Shown: one piece after another, positions 33,541 to 41,703 of the stretch
How the letters are laid out: every line of letters starts with the position of its first letter
Numbering within the stretch: the stretch's first letter is position 1
DNA from: Microbacterium sp. Root553
GTDB lineage: Bacteria; Actinomycetota; Actinomycetes; Actinomycetales; Microbacteriaceae
Assembly: GCF_001426995.1 (NCBI RefSeq)
Contig: NZ_LMFY01000001.1
Location: 300,241 to 364,240, forward strand
Direction: 5' to 3'
Length of the DNA stretch: 64,000 bases
Position numbers and translations under genes: made by a program
The notes under the pieces: generated by a model
What the model saw: the letters and a program-made list of their open reading frames with translations, nothing else
Told to the model about the DNA's origin: nothing
The model's database searches: none

Positions 33541-35181
33541 CTAGTTGAGGACGGCACCCTTCGAGGCGCCGGATACGGTGCGTGCGTACCGGGCCAGCAC
33601 GCCGCCGGTGGGCTTCCAGAGCGGTTCCGCTGCCGGGCGTGCTGCGAGCTCGTCAGCGTCGACTCGAACGTCGAGTATGCCGTTGTGCAGGTCGAGCACG
33701 ATGATGTCCCCATCCCGAACGCGACCGATCGGGCCGCCGGCGGCCGCCTCGGGGCAGGCATAGCCGATCGCAGCGCCATGAGAAGCGCCCGAGAAGCGAC
33801 CATCGGTGACGAGGGCCACTGTCTCAGCCAGTCCCATTCCCACGATGGCAGCGGTCGCGCCGAGCATCTCTCGGAACCCCGGACCACCTCGCGGACCTTC
33901 GTTACGAATGACGACGACGTCGCCCGGCTGAATCGATCCGCCGTGGATAGCGGTGATCGCCGTCTCCTCGTCTTCGAAGACGCGCGCAGGTCCTTCATGG
34001 GACAGGAGAGCTTCCGGCACTCCCCCGATCTTGACGATCGCCCCCTCGGGCGCCAGGGATCCGCGGAGGACCCGCAGGCCGCCGGTCGCCGAATGGGCAG
34101 AGTCGACGGACCGGATCACGTCGGCGTCGACGGCAGGCATCCCCGTGGGCTGCGAGATGCGAACCGGGGTCGGTTCGAGCTGGCCTGCCAGGGCGTGCAA
34201 TACCGACTGGACGCCCCCGGCTCGATGGAATTCCGGCAGCGACACCTCACCCGACGGGCGAAGCTTCACGAGCGTCGGCGTCTCGAGCGCGAGGCGGTCG
34301 AACTGTTCCCAGCTGAACTCGAATCCGGCCTCATGGGCGATGGCGGGAAGGTGCAACGAGATGTTCGTGGACCCGCAGACGGCGAGCGCGACCCTGGCGG
34401 CGTTTCGCACAGCCTGCGGCGTCACGATGTCGCCGATCCGCGTGCCCTCCGCGAGTGCTTGCATCACACGGACACCGGAATCGAACGCGAGACGCAGCTG
34501 CTCCGCGGAGCCTGCCACGACCGATCCGACACCGGGGAGTCCGAGCCCCATCACCTCTGCGCACAGCGCCATCGTGTTGCCGGTGTAGGCACTCGCTCCA
34601 CCGCCGCTCGATGGCATCTGCGCCAGTGTCAGCTCCTCGAGCTGCGCCTCGGTGATCTGCCCATCGTGGAAGCGACCGATCGCCTCGAACACCGTCTCCC
34701 AGGAGACAGCCTCGCCCTCGTACCGACCGACCTCGGTCGTTCCGGTGTAGACGTACACCGTCGGGAGGTCGACGCGCAGCGCACCCATGATCATCCCCGG
34801 GGTGACCTTGTCGCCGCCCGCGATGATGACCATGGCGTCGAAAGCATGCGCTTCGATCATGATCTCCACCGAATCGGCGATGGTCTCGCGTGCGGGCAGC
34901 ACGTAACGCATGCCGGCGCTCGCCTCGCTGAGAACGTCTGTCGCATGGATGACGTTGAACTCCATCGGCGTACCGCCGGCAGAGATGATGCCGTCCTTCA
35001 CACGTCGCGAGACGCGGTCAAGATGCACGTTCTCGTCGGCGATCTCGTTCCAGGCGTTCACCACTGCGATCAGGGGACGATCGATCTCATCGAACGTGCG
35101 TCCTGTGCCGTACCACCATGCTCGGGCGAACGCTCGATCTGGTCCTTGGTAGCGCTCCGCGCTTCTCAACGTCGTTGTCAT
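33541..35181 (-). CDS. IlvD/EDD-family dehydratase lacking the Fe-S cysteines
   Basis: A 546-aa protein matching the full IlvD/EDD fold: VVNAWNEIADENVHLDRV, AGGDKVTPGMIMGALRV, YTGNTMALCAEVMGLGLPG, LRPSGEVSLPEFHRAGGVQ, and DGRFSGASHGAAIGYACPEA. In characterised IlvD and EDD enzymes three cysteines hold the [2Fe-2S] or [4Fe-4S] cluster; here the matching positions are Glu50, Gly123 and Gly195. Only Cys206, Cys268 and a Cys near residue 483 remain and none fits. The Mg-binding Asp124-Lys125 are retained. A -35/-10 pair and operator at 35188-35221 suggest a leaderless transcript from A of ATG 35181. Sugar-acid or hydroxyacid dehydratase is the family role. Confidence 0.85.
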   Translation of the reverse strand: MTTTLRSAERYQGPDRAFARAWWYGTGRTFDEIDRPLIAVVNAWNEIADENVHLDRVSRRVKDGIISAGGTPMEFNVIHATDVLSEASAGMRYVLPARETIADSVEIMIEAHAFDAMVIIAGGDKVTPGMIMGALRVDLPTVYVYTGTTEVGRYEGEAVSWETVFEAIGRFHDGQITEAQLEELTLAQMPSSGGGASAYTGNTMALCAEVMGLGLPGVGSVVAGSAEQLRLAFDSGVRVMQALAEGTRIGDIVTPQAVRNAARVALAVCGSTNISLHLPAIAHEAGFEFSWEQFDRLALETPTLVKLRPSGEVSLPEFHRAGGVQSVLHALAGQLEPTPVRISQPTGMPAVDADVIRSVDSAHSATGGLRVLRGSLAPEGAIVKIGGVPEALLSHEGPARVFEDEETAITAIHGGSIQPGDVVVIRNEGPRGGPGFREMLGATAAIVGMGLAETVALVTDGRFSGASHGAAIGYACPEAAAGGPIGRVRDGDIIVLDLHNGILDVRVDADELAARPAAEPLWKPTGGVLARYARTVSGASKGAVLN

Positions 35182-35187
35182 GCCTTC

Positions 35188-35221
35188 ACGGTAGAGGGCA
35201 AATGTCGGAATGTCAACATTC
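35188..35221 (-). promoter_or_regulatory. Promoter with AATGTCAACATT operator for the dehydratase gene
   Basis: On the minus strand TTGACA (35216-35211), 17-base spacer, TACCGT (35193-35188), placing the transcript start at about 35181, the A of the start codon. The palindrome GAATGTCAACATTC (35208-35221) covers the -35 box. The same element occurs at 37068 and 38563. Confidence 0.65.
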
Positions 35222-35258
35222 TTTCAATGGACCGCATCGCCCACTAATTCAGACGCAA

Positions 35259-35912
35259 TCAACCGGAGATGTGCAGCGAGCGGCGGTTCTCGTCGATGTG
35301 CGCGCGGACGGCGTCGATGAGCGCGGTGACGTCGCGGCGGGCAAGTGCATCGATCAACGGAAGGTGTGTGTCGGCGATGGAGCGATGCCTGCGGAACTCT
35401 TCGTCTCCGCGGGAGATGAAGAGCCTGATCTGGCTGGCGAGCGTGCGCCAGACGCGCTGTGCGGTGGCCGAGGCTCCCACCTCGAGGAAGCGCACGTGGA
35501 AGAGGTAGTCGCACTCCATCGTTTCGAGGAGGTCGTCGCGCTGTTCGGCGAATCGCATGCGCTCGACCAGGCCGCGGAGCTCGGCGATGTCGTCATCGGT
35601 GACCCGCTCGCAGATGGCGGGGACGGAGAAGGTCTCGACGTGCTCGCGGAGTTGGAGAGACAGCAGGATGTCGGCTTCGGTGTATGCCGCGACGCGGACG
35701 CCTTTCTGGGGCTCGCTCGTCACCACCCCTTCCTGCTCGAGGACGCGCAGCGCTTCGCGGATCGGCCCCCGAGACAGTCCGAGCTCTTCGGCGACGAGGA
35801 CCTCGTTGATGCGCTCTCCCGCGGCGATGTCTCCGCGATAGATGCTCGCGCGGATCTCGTCTGCTGCCCGTTCGTGCAGGAGCACACCGCGCACGGTCGT
35901 CATACCCGTCAT
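35259..35912 (-). CDS. GntR/FadR-type transcriptional regulator
   Basis: A 217-aa regulator: winged helix with ELGLSRGPIREALRVLEQEGVV (DNA-recognition region), then an all-alpha FCD ligand-binding domain (CDYLFHVRFLEVG, and HxxxID-like HLPLIDALARRD). FCD domains bind carboxylic acids through a metal. Start at ATG 35912 is preferred, as AAGGG lies 7 bases upstream; ATGs at 35903 and 35918 are also in frame. It sits between the dehydratase and hydroxyacid dehydrogenase genes, and is the best candidate for binding the AATGTCAACATT sites. Confidence 0.85.
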   Translation of the reverse strand: MTGMTTVRGVLLHERAADEIRASIYRGDIAAGERINEVLVAEELGLSRGPIREALRVLEQEGVVTSEPQKGVRVAAYTEADILLSLQLREHVETFSVPAICERVTDDDIAELRGLVERMRFAEQRDDLLETMECDYLFHVRFLEVGASATAQRVWRTLASQIRLFISRGDEEFRRHRSIADTHLPLIDALARRDVTALIDAVRAHIDENRRSLHISG

Positions 35913-36023
35913 CGCCATGCCCTTGGGGGCGTCTGGCCGGCGGTGATCCTCTGGTGCATCATGTTCCTTCAGTGTTGCCATCGAAGCGGGAGTCGCGTGT
36001 CCGGGTGCCGAGCCGGGGCATGT

Positions 36024-37007
36024 CTACAGCGTAAGAGTCTGCGGGGGCGTCGTCACGTAGCCTGCTTTCTTGTCGACAACGTTCGCCAGCACGTCGCCCT
36101 TCTCGAATCGGCGGAGGTTCTCGAGGAATTGCATCGTGACGTCTCGCTCATAGCCGCGATAGTCACCCGAGATGTGGGGCGTGAGGAGCAATCCGGGAGT
36201 CGACCACAGTGGGCTGTGGGAGTCGAGAGGCTCGCGCCGGAAGACGTCGAGCGCAGCGCCGGCGATGGTGCCGCGGCGAAGTGCGGCCATCAACGCGGTT
36301 TCGTCCACGCTGCTGCCGCGGCCGACATTCACGAAGCGGGCAGTGGGTCGCATGGCTGCGAACTCTTCGGCACCGAAGTACCCCTCGGTCAGCGGGGTGT
36401 CTGGCATCACGCTGATGACCCAGTCGGCGTGTCGTAACAGTTCGAGACGGTCGGTGCCACCGTGGATCTCTCCGAAGATGCCGTCGGTGCTGCGCGCCTG
36501 ACGGCCGACACCCGTGACGTGAACGCCGGCGGCTTGCAGAAGCGCACCGATTCGATGCCCGATGGCACCGACGCCGAAGATGACGGCCCGCGTGCCGTCG
36601 ACGCGCTCCGCCTGGCCGGGCCGCCAGCGGCGGTGTCGCTGGTCGCTCGCCATCGCCGGGAGCCGAAGGGCGAACGAAAGCACGATACCCAGCACGTATT
36701 CGGCCATGGCCCGGTCGTGGATGCCGCGGGTGTTCGTGAGTACGACATCGCTGTCGACGAGTGCGGGAAACAGGGCCGGGCGCACCCCGGCGCCACACCA
36801 ATGCACCCACTGGAGTCGCTGAGCGGACGGGAAGCACTGCTCGAGTCCGGAGTCGCGATAGCTCCAGCTCACGAACACGTCGGCATCGGGGAGACATCGC
36901 TCCAGACTTCTCCCGTCTGGAGCGAATGCGATCTCGTGCCGAGCACCCACCGCGTCAAGACCGGGCACTTCGGAGCTGCTCGCGGCTCCCCCGATCACGA
37001 TCTTCAC
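36024..37007 (-). CDS. D-2-hydroxyacid dehydrogenase family protein
   Basis: A 327-aa NAD(P)-dependent oxidoreductase expected to interconvert D-2-hydroxy and 2-oxo acids. The nucleotide fold has FGVGAIGHRIG (GxGxxG), an active-site Arg in FVNVGRGSSVDE, Glu in FRREPLDSHSP, and the catalytic His in LLLTPHISGDY. GTG 37007 is preferred because GAGAGGCGG lies 6 bases upstream. ATG 37079 would start inside the operator at 37068. It lies in the GntR regulon. Confidence 0.83.
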   Translation of the reverse strand: MKIVIGGAASSSEVPGLDAVGARHEIAFAPDGRSLERCLPDADVFVSWSYRDSGLEQCFPSAQRLQWVHWCGAGVRPALFPALVDSDVVLTNTRGIHDRAMAEYVLGIVLSFALRLPAMASDQRHRRWRPGQAERVDGTRAVIFGVGAIGHRIGALLQAAGVHVTGVGRQARSTDGIFGEIHGGTDRLELLRHADWVISVMPDTPLTEGYFGAEEFAAMRPTARFVNVGRGSSVDETALMAALRRGTIAGAALDVFRREPLDSHSPLWSTPGLLLTPHISGDYRGYERDVTMQFLENLRRFEKGDVLANVVDKKAGYVTTPPQTLTL

Positions 37008-37067
37008 GCGAAGCCGCCTCTCGTCGATCTCACGCAGACGCGACGTTCCGTCGTCGACATGTCCTGC

Positions 37068-37081
37068 GAATGTCAACATTC
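37068..37081. promoter_or_regulatory. AATGTCAACATT operator, second copy
   Basis: GAATGTCAACATTC, identical to the site at 35208-35221, 61 bases upstream of the GTG start of the hydroxyacid dehydrogenase. It contains TTGACA on the minus strand, a likely -35 box, though a matching -10 is not clear. Confidence 0.65.
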
Positions 37082-37127
37082 TACTTAAACGGTCGCCGAC
37101 GAGGGCACCCCACGTCCATACATCGCC

Positions 37128-37166
37128 ACTCGCCGCGAAGCCCGAGTGATGGGCTCCGCGGCGAGT
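37128..37166 (-). terminator. Terminator hairpin after the MHS transporter gene
   Basis: ACTCGCCGCG (37128-37137) pairs with CGCGGCGAGT (37157-37166), extended inward through one mismatch by AGCCC/GGGCT around a 7-base loop. Located between the transporter stop (37224) and the hydroxyacid-dehydrogenase start on the same strand. Confidence 0.68.
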
Positions 37167-37223
37167 CGCGCTTCCGGCATGTCGGACAGGGCGCGTGCAG
37201 GACGTCGTCGTCGCGATCGGCGG

Positions 37224-38534
37224 TCAGTCCCGGTGCACGTCCTTGAGGAACGCGGCGCATACGAACGAGATCGCGGCCATGGCGACCATGTACCAGGCGA
37301 TGGGAACGTAGCTCTCCGTGAGGCCGAGCAGGTACGTGGCGATCAGTGGTGCGATCGCGCCACTGGCGATCGTGCCGAGGGTGTATCCGAGCGAGAGGCC
37401 GGAGTACCGCACGGCCGGCTCGTACACCTCGGCGAAGAATGTCCCCAGGACCCCGAAGGAACACGAGAAGGCGAGGAAGAACATCACATACCCGAGCAGG
37501 GCCAACGGATACTGACCGGTCTGCAGGAGCCAGAACCAGGGGAAGGCGAGGAGTCCCATCGCCACGGTCCCGCCGAGGTAGAGCCGCTTGCGCCCGAAGC
37601 GGTCCGAAAGCCTGCCGAAGACCGGCAACGTGATGGCGCAGGTTGCCGCACCGACCAGCACGAGAGAGAGTGTCGCCGTGCGGTCGAACCCGATCTGAGT
37701 GGTGACGTAGCTCGCCCCGAAGACGCTGATGATGTAGAAGGTCACGCCGCAGACGATGTAGCTGCCGGCCGTCAGGAGCAGCTGCCGAGGGTATTTGCGA
37801 AGCAGGAGGACAAGGGGCACCTTGACGGTTGCCGACGCGTTCTTGACCTCGGAGAAGCTGGGGCTCTCACTCACCTTGAGCCGGATGATCAGGCCCGCGA
37901 TCGCAAGACATCCGCCGAGCCAGAACGGGACTCGCCACCCCCAGGAGAGGAACGCTTCGTCAGCGAGAGTCGCCCCGAGCGCCAGGTAGATGGTGTTGCC
38001 GAGGATGAGACCGAGCGGGACGCCGACCTGTACCCACCCGCCGACAAGCCCTTTCCGGCCTCGGTCAGCATGCTCGACGGCCATGAGGATCGCCCCGCCG
38101 TACTCGCCGCCGAGAGACAGCCCCTGAATGAAGCGCAGCAGCACGAGCAGAAGAGGCGCCGCCAACCCGATCTGCGCATACGTGGGGACGAATCCGATCA
38201 GGCCGGTCGTGATCCCCATGAGCGTCAAGGTCAGGATCAGCATGGACTTGCGGCCGACCTTGTCGCCGAAGTGGCCGGCGATGATGCCGCCGAGTGGTCG
38301 TGCGATGAACGCGACCGAGAACGAAGCAAGTGACAGCAGGGTGCCGGTGGTGGGGTCGAGCTGGGGGAAGAAGAGTTGATTGAACAGGAGCGCCGCGGCA
38401 GTCCCGTAGATGAAGAAGTCGTACCACTCCAGAGTCGTTCCGACCAGACTGGAGAGGCTCGCGTTCCTCCGCTCCCGTGACGTTGAGGATCCGCGTTTCC
38501 GCTCGTTCGATTGCAACTTCGTCGTTGAGGTCAT
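37224..38534 (-). CDS. MHS-family metabolite:H+ symporter
   Basis: A 436-aa 12-TM importer of the MFS metabolite:H+ symporter group: LVGTTLEWYDFFIYGTAAALLF, the loop 2-3 signature GHFGDKVGRKSML, and RFIQGLSLGGEYGGAIL (TM4) are all group hallmarks. MHS members carry carboxylates (shikimate, alpha-ketoglutarate, citrate, haloacids such as Deh4p). ATG 38534 follows the operator and a TTGACA box. Divergent from the HAD gene, with which it shares the operator at 38563. Confidence 0.87.
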   Translation of the reverse strand: MTSTTKLQSNERKRGSSTSRERRNASLSSLVGTTLEWYDFFIYGTAAALLFNQLFFPQLDPTTGTLLSLASFSVAFIARPLGGIIAGHFGDKVGRKSMLILTLTLMGITTGLIGFVPTYAQIGLAAPLLLVLLRFIQGLSLGGEYGGAILMAVEHADRGRKGLVGGWVQVGVPLGLILGNTIYLALGATLADEAFLSWGWRVPFWLGGCLAIAGLIIRLKVSESPSFSEVKNASATVKVPLVLLLRKYPRQLLLTAGSYIVCGVTFYIISVFGASYVTTQIGFDRTATLSLVLVGAATCAITLPVFGRLSDRFGRKRLYLGGTVAMGLLAFPWFWLLQTGQYPLALLGYVMFFLAFSCSFGVLGTFFAEVYEPAVRYSGLSLGYTLGTIASGAIAPLIATYLLGLTESYVPIAWYMVAMAAISFVCAAFLKDVHRD

Positions 38535-38562
38535 GAGCGTGACTCTAGACAAATTTCCGTAA

Positions 38563-38576
38563 TAATGTCAACATTA
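38563..38576. promoter_or_regulatory. AATGTCAACATT operator, third copy, divergent
   Basis: TAATGTCAACATTA, a dyad (TAATGT, 2 bases, ACATTA), 29 bases from the transporter start and 54 from the dehalogenase start. On the minus strand it includes TTGACA with TAGAGT 18 bases downstream. Confidence 0.65.
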
Positions 38577-38629
38577 AGACACTTATCCATTCGGGGACAC
38601 ACCCTCGCAACCGCAGCGTCAGGAGTGGA

Positions 38630-39310
38630 ATGACCAGCCTTGGCAGTATCGACACGATCGTCTTCGACATTCTCGGGACTCTCGTAGATCACAATGCGGG
38701 TATCCGTACACAGCTGGGCGTCTTCGGTGCGACTCCCGATGCGGCGGATGAACTCACCTCGCAATGGCACAGCCTCGTGGGCGCAGAGCACGCCCGAATC
38801 GTTCGAGGCGAACGCGACTACGCGGCCGGAAAGGTCCTCGACCGGGAAGCTGCGCGCACCATCTGCGCTGCCGCCGGCATCTCCGACCCGGCAGCAGTGG
38901 ACTCGTTGGTCGATGCGGCGGGATTCCTGCCCCCCTGGCCCGACTCTGCCGACGCGCTTGCCCGGTTGAGCAAGGAGAAGGAGATCATAGGCTTGTCCAA
39001 CGCCGACACGACGGCGCTGCTGCGCATGAACGCACGCGCCGGGCTCCGCTGGCATTCCGCCCTGTCAACTCAAGCCATCAGCACATACAAGCCCGACCCG
39101 GCGGTCTACCAACTGGCGACGCGTGTGGCCGGCCGTGACCCCGATCGGATACTGATGGTCGCCGCGCACTCGTGGGATCTCCGTGGAGCACAGGCGGCGG
39201 GCCTGCGGACGGCGTATCTGAACCGTCCGACCGGAGACCCGCCGACGAACGAGGACATGTTCGATTTTCGATTCGAGGCGCTGAGCGAACTCGTCGACGC
39301 CATCTGTTGA
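38630..39310 (+). CDS. HAD-family haloacid dehalogenase type II-like hydrolase
   Basis: A 226-aa HAD hydrolase. Nucleophile Asp in FDILGTLVD, Ser/Asn in GLSNADT, Lys in TYKPDPAVYQLA and an acidic WD motif in VAAHSWDLRGAQ are visible. In L-2-haloacid dehalogenases the last motif is usually SNAWD; here it is AHSWD, so substrate may differ. ATG 38630 follows AGGAG. The neighbouring MHS transporter, hydroxyacid dehydrogenase and shared operator suggest 2-haloacid or related organic acid use. Confidence 0.8.
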   Translation: MTSLGSIDTIVFDILGTLVDHNAGIRTQLGVFGATPDAADELTSQWHSLVGAEHARIVRGERDYAAGKVLDREAARTICAAAGISDPAAVDSLVDAAGFLPPWPDSADALARLSKEKEIIGLSNADTTALLRMNARAGLRWHSALSTQAISTYKPDPAVYQLATRVAGRDPDRILMVAAHSWDLRGAQAAGLRTAYLNRPTGDPPTNEDMFDFRFEALSELVDAIC

Positions 39311-39475
39311 GTCACCCGAGGTGCAACTCAAGCACCGAGAAGAACGGAAATGCTCCTGATTGCGAAGCGAAGACATCAAACCGATGCCCGGAGGCAGATT
39401 GGTAGCGACCCGCGAGGGCGGGACGTCCGGCGACGAACCCATGGCTGAGTGGTCTCCATGTCCCGCCTTCGTGTT
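39311..39475. other. Intergenic stretch with no supported gene
   Basis: No ORF with a start and ribosome binding site is seen between the HAD stop and the truncated oxidoreductase. A short inverted repeat CATGG/CCATG occurs at 39440-39460. This is the right edge of the GntR regulon. Confidence 0.5.
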
Positions 39476-40009
39476 CTAAACGCTGACAACTTGTGGGGCC
39501 GAGCTTCCGTCATGCTGCAGCGGGTTCGGGTAGTTCACCCAGCCAGGCAGTCGAGAACCCGCCGGAAACGATCGTTTTCGGCAGGGCCGACCGAGCGTGC
39601 GTTGAGGTTTCGGCCGCGACCGCCGGAGACTCGCCCACAAGCGCGCGACCTCCCGCGACTGTTCGGTGGTCAGCCCGAGCGGCTTCTCCACGAGCACGTG
39701 ACACCCCGTGCGTATCACCTCCTCGACGGCGTGCACCTGATCGCCGGGCTGCGCCACGATCACCGCACCCCCGACAGCCGCGTCGGCAAGAATGGAGGCG
39801 GCGCTGTCGTAGGTTGCGACGTCTCCGCCGAGCACACGCGCCGCACGCCCGGCACTGGGAATGCTGCGCGCCGCGGTACCGACGACCGGGACGTCCGGGA
39901 GCACGAGCGCCGGGAGCACGTTGCTCCGCGCATGGAACCCGGCACCGATCACACCTATACCCGTGCTCTTCATCTCAGAGTGGGCCATTGTGCCTCTTTC
40001 ATCCGTCAT
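39476..40009 (-). pseudogene. Truncated Gfo/Idh/MocA-type oxidoreductase
   Basis: The N-terminal Rossmann part is intact: GIGVIGAGFHARSNVLPAL, AASILADAAVGGAVIVAQPGDQ, and CHVLVEKPLGLTTEQSREVA, which is the Glu-Lys-Pro motif of this family. After about residue 125 the frame turns into Arg-rich non-homologous sequence and stops at residue 177; normal members are 330-380 aa. ATG 40009 overlaps the sugar-mutase stop (ATGA), so it was the last gene of the salvage operon. Confidence 0.8.
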
Positions 40010-41703
40010 TCGTGTCCTTCGCGCAGCAGGATACGCACGTCATCCGCGATCTCGGCGACCCGTGCGCGTGCGTGCTCCAACCGCTCCGCCCCGGTACCGC
40101 GATCATCCCGCACATCGATGTACGCCTTGAGCTTCGGCTCGGTCCCGGATGGCCGGATGATCACGCGCGCGCCGCCGGCGAGAGTGAAGCGGAGCAGGTC
40201 GCTCGGCGCGAAGCCGTCGTGACCGTTCGCGAAATCGCTGGCCGTCTGCACCGGTTCCGCGGCGAGAGCGGTGGGTGGCACGGTGCGCAGCCGGTGCATG
40301 ATCGCCCGAATGCCGTCGGTCGATTCGACCCGGATCGAGACCTGCGCCGACGCATGGCCGCCGATCCTCTCGGCCAACTCCTCTAGGCACTCCTCGATGC
40401 CCACCCCGCGATCGCGGGCCTCGGCGGCGAGCGACAGGAACTCGACCGCGGCCGAGATGCCGTCCTTATCGTGCACCTTATCGGGATCGACCAGGTAGCC
40501 GAGCGCCTCTTCGAAGCCGAAGAGAAGATCGGGCACCCGCGAGATGTACTTGAACCCTGTGAGGGTCTCGACGGCGGACAGCTCGTGGAGCCGCGCCACC
40601 TCCGCAAGTCCGGGTGAGCTGACGAGAGAGGCGACCAGCGATCCACCCCGCCCGGTAGTCCGAGCGGCGGCGCGCCAGCCGAGCAGGAGACCGATCTCGT
40701 TGCCCGTGAGGCGTCGCCACCCCGCATGTGCGGGGATAGCCACCGCCAGCCGATCGGCATCGGGATCGTGGGCGATCACGAGGCCGGCACCTTCGCTGTG
40801 CGCAAGCTCGATCGCGAGATCGAGCGCCCCCTCCTCTTCCGGGTTCGGGAACGGCACGGTCGGGAAGCTCGCGTCAGGGTGTTCCTGTGCCGGCACCACG
40901 ATCGGGTCGCCGAAGCCTGCCGCCACGAACACACGACGCGCAGTGCGTCCGCCGACTCCGTGCAGCGGGGTGTAGACGAATCGGAGCGGTTCCGCCCCAG
41001 GGACGCCACGCCGGGCGGTCGCATCGACGTAGAAGTCGACGACGTCATCCCCGGCGATCCGGAACGCCGAGGCCCGCGCATAGGTGGAGATGTCCTCGTC
41101 GGCCGCCGCAGCGATGGCAGCGGCGATGCGCTCATCATTCGGACTCACGATCTGCGATCCGCCGTCAGCGCCTCCGAGGAACACCTTCACCCCGTTGTCC
41201 TGGGCGGGGTTGTGACTGGCCGTCACCATGACCCCGGCGGATGCGTCGAGGCGGCGGACCGCGGTGGCGAGCACTGGAGTAGGAAGCGCACTGGGCAAAA
41301 GCGTGGTGCGGATGCCGTGTCCGGCCATGATCTGCGCGAGGTCCTCGGCGAAGACGCGCGAGTTCGTGCGAGCGTCGTACCCGACCACGATGCTCGGATC
41401 GCCTCCTTCTCCGCGGAGGTATCGCGCGAGGCCCGCGGCTGTCTGCGCCACGACCACCCGATTCATTCCGTTCGGCCCCGCTTCCAGCGGGCCGCGAAGA
41501 CCTGCGGTGCCGAACTGTAGCCGCCCGTCGAACCGGCGGGCGAGCTCACCCGCTGCCTCGTCGCCACCGGCGGCTTCGGCACGGCCGATCAGGTCCTCGA
41601 GCTCGGCGCGCGTTCGCGGATCCGGATCCTGCGCCAACCATCGCGTCGCAGCCGCGAGCACTTCGGCGAGCACGATCGAACGGCGTGTGACACCGCCGCT
41701 CAT
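40006..41703 (-). CDS. Phosphohexomutase-family sugar mutase (phosphopentomutase-like)
   Basis: A 565-aa alpha-D-phosphohexomutase: TASHNPAQDNGVKVF with the phosphoserine, DPDADRLAVAIP metal loop, sugar loop GFEEALGYLVDPDKV, and RPSGTEPKLKAYIDV phosphate loop. ATG 41703 overlaps the nucleoside phosphorylase stop by 4 bases. In mycobacteria the same pair (deoD-pmmB) occurs; coupling suggests it converts ribose-1-phosphate to ribose-5-phosphate. Confidence 0.9.
   Translation of the reverse strand: MSGGVTRRSIVLAEVLAAATRWLAQDPDPRTRAELEDLIGRAEAAGGDEAAGELARRFDGRLQFGTAGLRGPLEAGPNGMNRVVVAQTAAGLARYLRGEGGDPSIVVGYDARTNSRVFAEDLAQIMAGHGIRTTLLPSALPTPVLATAVRRLDASAGVMVTASHNPAQDNGVKVFLGGADGGSQIVSPNDERIAAAIAAAADEDISTYARASAFRIAGDDVVDFYVDATARRGVPGAEPLRFVYTPLHGVGGRTARRVFVAAGFGDPIVVPAQEHPDASFPTVPFPNPEEEGALDLAIELAHSEGAGLVIAHDPDADRLAVAIPAHAGWRRLTGNEIGLLLGWRAAARTTGRGGSLVASLVSSPGLAEVARLHELSAVETLTGFKYISRVPDLLFGFEEALGYLVDPDKVHDKDGISAAVEFLSLAAEARDRGVGIEECLEELAERIGGHASAQVSIRVESTDGIRAIMHRLRTVPPTALAAEPVQTASDFANGHDGFAPSDLLRFTLAGGARVIIRPSGTEPKLKAYIDVRDDRGTGAERLEHARARVAEIADDVRILLREGHE

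Noticed and set aside
33541..35181. Reading the dehydratase as ilvD for valine/isoleucine synthesis
   Set aside because: Missing Fe-S cysteines and the GntR regulon context argue against a biosynthetic role.
39440..39460. tRNA D-arm-like text (GGCTGAGTGGTCT)
   Set aside because: No acceptor, anticodon or T arms are found around it.
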